Source: an uncultured Arenicella sp.
GTDB lineage: Bacteria; Pseudomonadota; Gammaproteobacteria; Arenicellales; Arenicellaceae
Assembly (NCBI GenBank): GCA_905479805.1
Contig: CAJQNY010000124.1
Location: forward strand, 1-54,628
Length of the DNA: 54,628 bases
Direction: 5' to 3'
The notes beneath the pieces were generated by a model, which saw only the letters and a program-made list of their open reading frames with translations, ran no database searches and was not told the origin of the DNA. Positions 1 to 6,837 of this stretch are shown here, one piece after another. The position numbers were made by a program, and so were the translations under genes. How positions within the stretch are numbered: the stretch's first letter is position 1; every line of letters begins with the position of its first letter.

Positions 1-99
1 CCCACCCACCACCACAGGTCTGCCACAAAGCTCAGGATTATCTCTCTGCTCTACCGATGCATAAAATGCATCCATATCTATGTGTAGGATCTTACGCAC
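1..99 (-). CDS. dinB: DNA polymerase IV (DinB), N-terminal fragment cut by window edge
   Basis: This gene is not in the ORF track because it runs off the left edge. Reading the minus strand from a GTG at 99 gives 33 codons with no stop, beginning [18 protein letters not shown] and continuing [15 protein letters not shown]. The [12 protein letters not shown] segment is the N-terminal palm motif of Y-family translesion polymerases, and its Asp residues bind catalytic metal. The GTG start is chosen because it places the motif at the usual distance from the N-terminus; the frame stays open upstream and no clear Shine-Dalgarno is visible, so the start is uncertain. It lies 34 bp downstream of ung on the same strand, so the two DNA-repair genes may be co-transcribed. 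Family assignment is firm; DinB rather than another Y-family member is likely. Confidence 0.88.
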   Translation of the reverse strand, partial: MRKILHIDMDAFYASVEQRDNPELCGRPVVVGG

Positions 100-133
100 A
101 AAACCAACATCGAGTATTTGAATAGGAAAGCAC

Positions 134-811
134 CTAACTAATGCACCAATCAATCGGTGACTTATCCTGCTCTACTAAATACTGATTTGCCTTAGAGAAA
201 TGCTGACAACCAAGAAATCCGCGATGAGCCGAAAGCGGTGAGGGGTGCGGTGCTGCCAACACGCAGTGGCGTTGACGATCGATTACCGCACCTTTTTTTT
301 GTGCATACGCTCCCCACAATAAAAAAACCACGTGTTCTCTTGAACGACTAATCAGCTCAATGACAGCATCCGTGAACATTTCCCAACCTTTGCCTTGGTG
401 GCTAGCGGCCTTGCCATCTTCAACCGTTAGCACACTGTTCAACAACAAAACGCCTTGCGTGGCCCAAGACTCAAGATTTCCATGAACAGGCATGACTAGC
501 CCTAAATCAGTTGTAAGTTCTTTGTAGATATTACGCAAGGATGGTGGAATTTTTTCACCCTTTGGCACAGAGAAGCTCAAACCCTGTGCTTGATTAGGTC
601 CGTGATAGGGGTCTTGTCCTAATATAACCACCTTCACCGATGATAAGGGCGTTTTATTCAAGGCTGCAAAGACGTTGTGAGTCGCTGGATAAATAGTATT
701 ACCACGGTTTTTTTCATGTATAAGAAACTTTACCAAATCATTCATATAGGCAGCTTCGAATTCCGAACTCAATGGCTTTATCCATTCTGTATGTAGTTGA
801 GTGTTAGTCAT
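134..811 (-). CDS. ung: uracil-DNA glycosylase, family 1
   Basis: The enzyme removes uracil from DNA to start base-excision repair in the cytoplasm. The 225-residue length is typical of bacterial Ung. The water-activating motif GQDPYHG is at about residues 65-71, and the DNA-intercalating loop [10 protein letters not shown] is near residue 190. Both signatures are intact, so activity is expected. The first ATG is used; no strong Shine-Dalgarno is visible upstream. The gene is followed on the same strand by a partial dinB. It is divergent from the small exported-protein gene at 1144, across a 332 bp gap that must hold both promoters. Confidence 0.97.
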   Translation of the reverse strand: MTNTQLHTEWIKPLSSEFEAAYMNDLVKFLIHEKNRGNTIYPATHNVFAALNKTPLSSVKVVILGQDPYHGPNQAQGLSFSVPKGEKIPPSLRNIYKELTTDLGLVMPVHGNLESWATQGVLLLNSVLTVEDGKAASHQGKGWEMFTDAVIELISRSREHVVFLLWGAYAQKKGAVIDRQRHCVLAAPHPSPLSAHRGFLGCQHFSKANQYLVEQDKSPIDWCIS

Positions 812-1143
812 TATGTTTATTACAGCTGAATGGAAGAGGCTACTAATAGGCCAAGAAGGTTAAATAAATGTAATTAGCATTATGCGTCCGATTAAGATTT
901 GACGCAGCTAATCTTCGATCTACCCAGTTATTCTAGCGTACTTTAATTGCAGTGTTCGTGGACCTAACTCTAACTATTTATTTAGAATGGGCACATTTAG
1001 ATTACCCCGAGTTAACGGTGTTTGCTACTGAATAGATGACTCTCTAATATTTCGTTTGCGCTCGTCGCGGTATCCCAACCCCTGATTTTTGCGCATTCCT
1101 ACTAACCCACTAACCGCGCTCTTTTTGAGCAGAGGAAATTATT
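812..1143. other. gene-free divergent intergenic region between ung and the 90-aa gene
   Basis: These 332 bp separate divergent genes. I see no convincing ORF, tRNA or repeat. The right end carries an AGAGGA ribosome-binding site at 1131-1136 for the gene at 1144, and just before it a small GCTC-TTTTT-GAGC hairpin. Promoters for both flanking genes are expected here, but no clear -35/-10 pair stands out by eye. Confidence 0.6.
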
Positions 1144-1416
1144 ATGAGTAAACTTATTCCAGTCCAACCTAACTTCACTAAATTATTAGGTCTTATAGTC
1201 CTAGCCACATTCAGCACCGCGACACTGGCTGAGCACCATGCGACAGCCGAAAAAACGACTGAAGCCATGCAGAAACAGCAAACAATTGAAGCCATTCAGG
1301 CTGACAATATGCTGACTGAAGATGAAAAAACAGTGATGATAAAAAAGGAAAAACGAATGCATGAAATGAAAAAAATGATGAAAGAGAATGCAGTAGAAGA
1401 AGCGCCGGAAGAGTAG
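1144..1416 (+). CDS. small exported protein, charged and Met-rich, unknown function
   Basis: I do not recognise a family. The 90-residue product begins with a basic start and a hydrophobic segment (LLGLIVLATFSTATLA), which reads as a Sec signal peptide with a likely cut after TLA at about residue 29. The remaining 60 or so residues are highly charged and predicted helical, with several Met and Lys residues (KKEKRMHEMKKMMKE). No cysteines are present in the mature part. An AGAGGA site 7 nt before the ATG supports the start. The nearest same-strand gene is the peroxiredoxin about 300 bp downstream, separated by a repeat-like element, so co-transcription is not assured. A periplasmic helical or metal-binding role is possible but not shown. 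Confidence 0.7.
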   Translation: MSKLIPVQPNFTKLLGLIVLATFSTATLAEHHATAEKTTEAMQKQQTIEAIQADNMLTEDEKTVMIKKEKRMHEMKKMMKENAVEEAPEE

Positions 1417-1484
1417 TTATCTAATGGAGCTATCAGATTCGCTTTGACAGCCTCATGTTTTAACGAAAGAGCCCGCTAACTCCG

Positions 1485-1628
1485 GACTGAGGCCCTTGCA
1501 GTGACGCTATTTTATTCAAAGACAAGGCGAAAGCGCGCGCAGAAGAGGAGTTTACATTTTGTAAATGACGATTCGAGCACGGTTCCAACGCAGTATTTGG
1601 ATAAAAGAGGTTTATTGCAACGGTCTCA
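1485..1628. repeat. imperfect inverted-repeat element (MITE-like or REP-like)
   Basis: Two arms are related as an imperfect inverted repeat. The left arm begins CTGAGGCCCTTGCAGTGACG (1486 on) and continues through TTTTATTCAAAGACAAGGCG. The right arm, read on the minus strand from 1628, begins CTGAGACCGTTGCAATAAAC and continues through CTTTTATCCAAATACTGCG. In the middle is the perfect short palindrome TTTACATTTTGTAAA (1551-1565). The element carries no ORF. Its organisation resembles dispersed intergenic repeats of marine gammaproteobacteria, but copy number cannot be judged from one window. Confidence 0.55.
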
Positions 1629-1670
1629 GGCTCTTTCTTACATTATTATTCATGCGCTGCGGCTTTAGCA

Positions 1671-1676
1671 TATAAT
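1671..1676 (+). promoter_or_regulatory. probable -10 element of the peroxiredoxin gene
   Basis: A perfect TATAAT lies 36 nt before the ATG at 1712. The -35 at the matching distance (about 1648-1653) is poor, so the promoter may rely on an activator or on sequence near the -10. A GGAG ribosome-binding site follows at 1702-1705. Confidence 0.45.
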
Positions 1677-1711
1677 AGCCTCCGAACTAACAAATACAGC
1701 TGGAGCTAGCT

Positions 1712-2185
1712 ATGATTCAAGTAGGAGATTCGATCCCTGACGCAACGATTACAGTAATCGACAAAGACGGTCAAAATAACGTATCAGCAAATGAATACTT
1801 TGCTGGTAAAAAGGCAGTACTAATGGCCTTACCTGGTGCTTTCACACCCACTTGCTCTGAAACCCATTTACCGGGCTTTGTAGTGAGTTTTGATGAGATA
1901 ACGGCAAAAGGTGTAGACGTAGTAGCCTGCTTATCAGTCAATGATTCATTTGTGATGAAGAGCTGGCAAGATAACCAGAATGCCGAACACATAGCGATGA
2001 TCGCAGACGGCGGTGCAGCTTTGACTAAAGCCATGGATCTAGTGTTAGATACCGGCGATTTCGGTGGTGTACGATCACGTCGCTATTCAATGATTGTTGA
2101 TGACGGCAAAGTAACTCACCTGAATTTAGAAGAAGGTGGCAGTTTTGAAGTGAGTGGCGCCGATACTATTTTAACGCAACTCTAA
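1712..2185 (+). CDS. peroxiredoxin, Prx5 type
   Basis: The protein reduces hydrogen peroxide and organic peroxides using a peroxidatic cysteine. At 157 residues it has the length of single-domain Prx5 proteins. The active site reads PGAFTPTCSETHLPGF, with peroxidatic Cys48 and the Thr45/Pro46 environment typical of this group; the Arg that completes the site is likely in the GGVRSRRYS segment. A second cysteine occurs at SETHL-downstream VACLSVND, which may or may not be resolving. The start is supported by GGAG 6 nt upstream, and a TATAAT lies before it. A strong terminator follows at 2205-2240, so this is probably a single-gene transcript. The glutathione or glutaredoxin dependence usual for Prx5 is inferred from family. 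Confidence 0.93.
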   Translation: MIQVGDSIPDATITVIDKDGQNNVSANEYFAGKKAVLMALPGAFTPTCSETHLPGFVVSFDEITAKGVDVVACLSVNDSFVMKSWQDNQNAEHIAMIADGGAALTKAMDLVLDTGDFGGVRSRRYSMIVDDGKVTHLNLEEGGSFEVSGADTILTQL

Positions 2186-2204
2186 GTTTCGCGTATTTTT
2201 TTAA

Positions 2205-2240
2205 AGGGCCCACAGCTTATTGCAGCTGTGGGCTCTTTTT
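2205..2240 (+). terminator. intrinsic terminator after the peroxiredoxin gene
   Basis: The stem GGGCCCACAGCT pairs with AGCTGTGGGCTC around a TATTGC loop and is followed by TTTTT. It lies 20 bp after the stop codon. Confidence 0.88.
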
Positions 2241-2263
2241 ATTCAGAATGCCACGGATGGGTG

Positions 2264-2291
2264 GCGACACGCAGTGGGCGACACGCAGTGG
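2264..2291. repeat. 14-bp perfect tandem duplication
   Basis: GCGACACGCAGTGG occurs twice head-to-tail (2264-2277 and 2278-2291). It sits in the short gap between the peroxiredoxin terminator and the end of the aldo/keto reductase gene. It may be part of a dispersed intergenic repeat. Confidence 0.8.
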
Positions 2292-2334
2292 GCGGCACCC
2301 GAAAGGATGCGCAAGAATAACGAAAGCCGGATAT

Positions 2335-3387
2335 CTAGAACGGTACTGGATAGCGTCTCATCACTGAATCGACCTCAGCTAAAACAGTGGCATCTAACAC
2401 CTTTGAATAGGCTCCAATATTCTCTTTCAAGTTGTCCATTGAGGTTGCGCCGATGATGGTTGAGGTGACCCCATCAAATTGATACACCCACGCTAACGAC
2501 AATTCCGCGAGGGATAGGTCATGGGCAGAAGCAACTTGGTAATAGGCTTCGATTGCCTCATGTGATTGGCTGGTATCGCGAAATATGCCGTTGCGTTGTT
2601 GCATAGTCCAACGGCAACCTTCTGGCTTTGCGCCATTGCGATACTTGCCACTAAGTGCACCACCTGCAAGTGGTGACCAAGGCAGATAAGCCACATCACT
2701 CAATACACAGGTTTCCATCAGATGCGGCGCATCGGTTAGCTGCAACAAGCTGAATTCATTTTGTACCGACACCATTTTTGGGAGATCGTGCTTTTCGGCT
2801 AACTGTAGATACAAGTTTACGCCCCAGGGCGTATCGTTAGAGACGCCGCACTCGCGAATCTTTCCCGCTTTTTGGCATTCACCTAAAGCGGATAAAATGT
2901 CTAGATGTTGGTCGCGCTCTTGCTCAGCATCTATGTCACTGTGCTTGTAAGTGCCTGGCCAGTGGTTGGAGAACTTCGGGGCTGGCCGATTGGGCCAATG
3001 CAATTGATAGAGGTCTAGATAGTCTGTTTGCAGGCGCTTTAGAGAACCATCGACTGCTTTCTTTATAGCCGCACCGTCTATACCTGCGCTGTCTCTTACC
3101 CATGGAACGCCGAAGCCTCCAATCTTGGAGGCCAAGACGATGTCTTCACGGCGTGCCTTATTTTTTGCTAACCAATTACCTATGTAGGTTTCTGTTAAAC
3201 CGTAGGTCTCTTCTCTTGGCGGGACTGAATACATTTCAGCGGTATCAATGAAATTGATATCTTGGTCTAGCGCATAGTCTATTTGCTCATGCGCTTCGGC
3301 TTCCGTATTCTGCTCGCCCCAGGTCATGGTGCCTAGGCAAACCGCCGACACTTGTAAATCACTACTGCCTAACTTAACTTTTTTCAT
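2335..3387 (-). CDS. aldo/keto reductase, Tas-like
   Basis: This is an NADPH-dependent carbonyl reductase of the TIM-barrel AKR family. The catalytic tetrad can be read directly: Asp48 and Tyr53 in FIDTAEMYS, Lys88 in LASKIGG, and His130 in LYQLHWP. At 350 residues it is slightly longer than typical AKRs and matches the Tas/YghZ-like group. The substrate cannot be deduced. It starts 36 bp after the stop of the AddA-like gene on the same strand, so it may be the last gene of that transcript. The link to DNA repair is probably only positional. Confidence 0.93.
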   Translation of the reverse strand: MKKVKLGSSDLQVSAVCLGTMTWGEQNTEAEAHEQIDYALDQDINFIDTAEMYSVPPREETYGLTETYIGNWLAKNKARREDIVLASKIGGFGVPWVRDSAGIDGAAIKKAVDGSLKRLQTDYLDLYQLHWPNRPAPKFSNHWPGTYKHSDIDAEQERDQHLDILSALGECQKAGKIRECGVSNDTPWGVNLYLQLAEKHDLPKMVSVQNEFSLLQLTDAPHLMETCVLSDVAYLPWSPLAGGALSGKYRNGAKPEGCRWTMQQRNGIFRDTSQSHEAIEAYYQVASAHDLSLAELSLAWVYQFDGVTSTIIGATSMDNLKENIGAYSKVLDATVLAEVDSVMRRYPVPF

Positions 3388-3423
3388 AAGGTAACTACCA
3401 TCACTTCATTTGTAAAATTATAT

Positions 3424-6400
3424 TTAGTGTGTGGAGGAAAAATCCCAAGCACGAAGTTCTTTCAGTAGCGGAAAATACACCGCTAGTCTTATTGGGCGAT
3501 CATCAAGTTGGCTCAGAAGCTTGCCATATTTTTCTAATTGCGCTCGATGACGCAACGCTACTTGCTGATCTACAAAGGAGCCTACATTCTCTTCGCGTGT
3601 GTCGGTACTTTTGTAATCCACGATCCAGCGTACGCCTTTCTCATCGACAAAGGTACGATCAATTCTATAAGTTTTGACCACCTCTTTCTCAATGCAAGAG
3701 ATTGAGTATTCATTGCTTTGTTCGGCGTAGTCAGCAAACACAAAATGCGCGGCTTGATCTGCTTGAATATTTTCAATGCCTTTCTTTAGTCGGTTCAAGG
3801 CGAACTGCATACGATTAGGCGCTACATTCAGAGCGCGTAAGTCTGACCGCCATTGTGCGGTTGTATCCTCATTAAGTTGGTAACTGACGACTTGGCCACT
3901 GTGGTGGCTGAGCCAATCATGCAAAACAGTACCCACCGCCGCAGCGACTTCACTGGCCCACTCGTAGGTAAGCTCTTCTTCGATTACTTCTATCTCTGGC
4001 ACCTGAATTACGTGACGTGGTAGTGGCGCCCACTCAATTGAGTTTGCTCTAATTGCTTTGTATTTACCAGGCAGCCTGAACAAATCTTGTGACAACTGGT
4101 CCTGAGCTAATTGCTCTCTTTTTGACTCGGCCCCTTGCTCGCCTTGTTCTGATAAAGGCGTATTTAACGAGAGTGTTTGATCCGCATCAGACCAAATTGC
4201 GGCCAGCAAACTACCTTTAGCAGGCGACTTAATCTCATTGGACTCATCGTCAATTTTAACCGTGGCCGTCAAAATTAATTGTTGCTCGGCACGCGTACAC
4301 GCCACATACATTAAGCGTATAGATTCATTCATTGCGCGCTTTCTATTTAGCGCCCGTAAATACCCATAATGAGAGCTTTGCTTCGTCTCCTCGAGCGTTA
4401 ACGGCGCTAACAACAATTGTGCTTCGCCTAAATTACTTTGGTTCTCTGTCCACATCATGACTTCTTTATCGTCAGCACGCGGCGGACTAGCCAAACTCGG
4501 TAATATTACTGTGTGATATTGCAAGCCCTTAGCTTTGTGGATGGTAGAAACCACCAGCTGGGGAGATCGACCCTCGCTATGTGTCGTGGGTTGCGCAAAC
4601 AATCCATCAAGCCCGCGCTCTAGTTCACTAACATTGGGTAAATCACCACCGCTTTGTAACTCGCTTAACAGCGTAAAGACTGTCTCAATGTTTTTAAGGT
4701 CGGTCTCGGCTAAGGTCGCCTCACCACCCAGTGCCTGCCAAGCCCAACGAGTGAGACTGGATAGTGACACGCGTTGGCGCTGCACTAAGGCCTCTGCCAT
4801 GATTTCGCGGAAACGCTGCAAGCGTTGCAATGCCGCTTCATCCATGACGCTGGTTATTTCATCAGCTGCACAAATTTGTTGCCAAAGTGTTTTATCAAAA
4901 TCATTGGTGAGTGCTTTTATTTGATACAAGTTCAAACCGCACCATGGGCCCCGTAAGAGAGACAACCATGAAACCCGATCATCTTCTCGACAAATAGCTT
5001 TGCACAGTGCCACTACATCAATGATGGCCTGTACATCCTTGAGTGGGTGAATATCGATGCCTGCGTAGGCAATTCCCTCGGCTTCAATGGCCGGTAATAG
5101 CTCTTTCAGCTGGCCTCTTGAGCGAACCAATATCGCAACTTGATCTGACTCTCTCTGGCAGTTTTCCAGCGCCGTCGTGATGGCATCAACAATTGACTCA
5201 ATTTCTTGGGAGCGCTCACCACTAAATTTCTTGCTAACCGAAAGATCACTGCCTGGCTTATTTGATGTAGCCTTGGCGTAACGAATTGCGCCCGCTACTG
5301 GATCATCCTTCTCAGCAAAACCGTGTTTAAAAGTTTTGTTAAACCACTCGACCAAACTTTGACTAGAACGAAAGTTTTGCGTTAAAGATAAAGGCTGAAC
5401 CTTAATGTTAGGAAATATTTTAGTCGTCGCATTGCTAGTAACCCGTAAGAACAAACTCACGTCGGCTTCTCGGAAGCGATAGATGGATTGCATGGGGTCA
5501 CCCACCAAAAACAAACTGCGGTTTTCAAAGCCCTCTTCGTTGCCCCAGCCCGCTGTCATACGTTTGAGCAATTCGATTTGGCCGTGGGACGTATCTTGAA
5601 ATTCATCAACTAAAATATGCTGAATTTGCGCATCCAGTCTTAAACCTAATTCAGTAGGGTCGTCTAATTCTTGTAAGGCTAGGTTGGCACGCTGAGTTAC
5701 TTCGCTATGATCGCACTCGCCAGTTGACCTAAATCTAAGTTGTAAGGCCGCAGCCAGGAATTTGAGCACCTTCTCTAAGTGCAACATTTGTTCCCAGTCT
5801 TGGTTTAAGAATTTTGCTTCTGGCAAAAAATTCAGTTCTACCAAGGCCAACCTAAACTGTTCACCGTCTTCGCGAAACTCATCAATAATAGCGGTGAGCG
5901 CTTGATGTTCTGGCGTTTTGCTTTTAAAGCCTATGGTGATGTTTAATTGTTTGCGCCATTCTTCTTTGCCGGTGAGCAACATGTTTTTGATGGCTAACCA
6001 TTGTGCTATTCCCATAAAGCGCACATTGCGATCAAATCCTTCCATGCCAATAAGCGGTGACACCTTATCCCCTTTGACGCTCACCTTAGTCGAGGCATCG
6101 ACGGCTAGTTCCGCTAGTTGTTCAAGCTTAAAATGCGCTATGGATTGCGATAAATCGGCTAGCTGCTCGTTGATCAACGTTTGCCACGCGTATTCTATAT
6201 GAGCTCTGAGCTTTGATAGATCTTGCTGTAGTAGATGACGTAACCACTGGTCACGCTTTGCCAACATTGATTTAAACAGCACACGGCTTCGAGCATAGTT
6301 GAAATCCAATTCTTCGAGCACTACTTGCAGGGAATCGGCGACAGTTGATTGCTCGTTGAGTAATTCGGAAAACAGTAGCTCCACGGCATCGCCATAATGC

Positions 6401-6837
6401 TTGTCTGCATTGTCAGTAGTTCTTGGACGATCACCTAAACGGCTCAACCATGGCATGCTGCCAGCTAATTTAGAGCAAAGCGCATCGATCGTCATTATCT
6501 GCAATTGACTAGGCGTCTCGATCAGATTCCAAGCGTGTTTTTTATCTTGAACTAACACCTCAGCGGCAAGGTTAATACCGTACTGCTCATACTCAATCGG
6601 GCTGTCGACACCCTGTTCGGCCATCTCTAATAACTCCACCACGCGATTACGCATCTCGGCGGTTGCTTTGCGGGTGAAGGTAATGGCCAGAATCTTTTGT
6701 GGCTGATCTACAGTAGCCAATAGCTTTAATATACGAAACACTAACAGACCAGTTTTACCTGAGCCGGCAGGCGCCTGAACAATAAACGACCCATCAACTT
6801 GAAGTGCGGTCTCGCGTGCTGCGCTATCACTAATCAT
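3424..6837 (-). CDS. AddA-like UvrD-family helicase with C-terminal PD-(D/E)XK nuclease
   Basis: A 1137-residue double-strand-break repair helicase-nuclease. The superfamily 1 motifs are present in order: Walker A QAPAGSGKTG near residue 20, TFTRKATAEM, Walker B ILVDEFQDTS, LVGDPMQSIYRFREAD, LTQNFRSS, STIHKAKGLQ and YVACTRAEQ. A C-terminal nuclease follows, with GTVLHDWL and the metal-binding WIVDYKST. This architecture is that of AddA/RexA rather than RecB. Its ATG overlaps the end of the AddB-like gene by 8 bp (ATGATTAG), so translation is coupled and the two products almost certainly form one complex. Known AddAB resects broken ends to load RecA; the exact behaviour here, including any Chi-like site, is inferred. 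I leave the symbol blank because AddA-type and related gammaproteobacterial families are hard to separate by eye. Confidence 0.9.
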   Translation of the reverse strand: MISDSAARETALQVDGSFIVQAPAGSGKTGLLVFRILKLLATVDQPQKILAITFTRKATAEMRNRVVELLEMAEQGVDSPIEYEQYGINLAAEVLVQDKKHAWNLIETPSQLQIMTIDALCSKLAGSMPWLSRLGDRPRTTDNADKHYGDAVELLFSELLNEQSTVADSLQVVLEELDFNYARSRVLFKSMLAKRDQWLRHLLQQDLSKLRAHIEYAWQTLINEQLADLSQSIAHFKLEQLAELAVDASTKVSVKGDKVSPLIGMEGFDRNVRFMGIAQWLAIKNMLLTGKEEWRKQLNITIGFKSKTPEHQALTAIIDEFREDGEQFRLALVELNFLPEAKFLNQDWEQMLHLEKVLKFLAAALQLRFRSTGECDHSEVTQRANLALQELDDPTELGLRLDAQIQHILVDEFQDTSHGQIELLKRMTAGWGNEEGFENRSLFLVGDPMQSIYRFREADVSLFLRVTSNATTKIFPNIKVQPLSLTQNFRSSQSLVEWFNKTFKHGFAEKDDPVAGAIRYAKATSNKPGSDLSVSKKFSGERSQEIESIVDAITTALENCQRESDQVAILVRSRGQLKELLPAIEAEGIAYAGIDIHPLKDVQAIIDVVALCKAICREDDRVSWLSLLRGPWCGLNLYQIKALTNDFDKTLWQQICAADEITSVMDEAALQRLQRFREIMAEALVQRQRVSLSSLTRWAWQALGGEATLAETDLKNIETVFTLLSELQSGGDLPNVSELERGLDGLFAQPTTHSEGRSPQLVVSTIHKAKGLQYHTVILPSLASPPRADDKEVMMWTENQSNLGEAQLLLAPLTLEETKQSSHYGYLRALNRKRAMNESIRLMYVACTRAEQQLILTATVKIDDESNEIKSPAKGSLLAAIWSDADQTLSLNTPLSEQGEQGAESKREQLAQDQLSQDLFRLPGKYKAIRANSIEWAPLPRHVIQVPEIEVIEEELTYEWASEVAAAVGTVLHDWLSHHSGQVVSYQLNEDTTAQWRSDLRALNVAPNRMQFALNRLKKGIENIQADQAAHFVFADYAEQSNEYSISCIEKEVVKTYRIDRTFVDEKGVRWIVDYKSTDTREENVGSFVDQQVALRHRAQLEKYGKLLSQLDDRPIRLAVYFPLLKELRAWDFSSTH

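Noticed and set aside
4535-4924. 129-aa plus-strand ORF inside the AddA-like gene
   Set aside because: It is a shadow frame of a well-supported helicase gene, with no recognisable domain.
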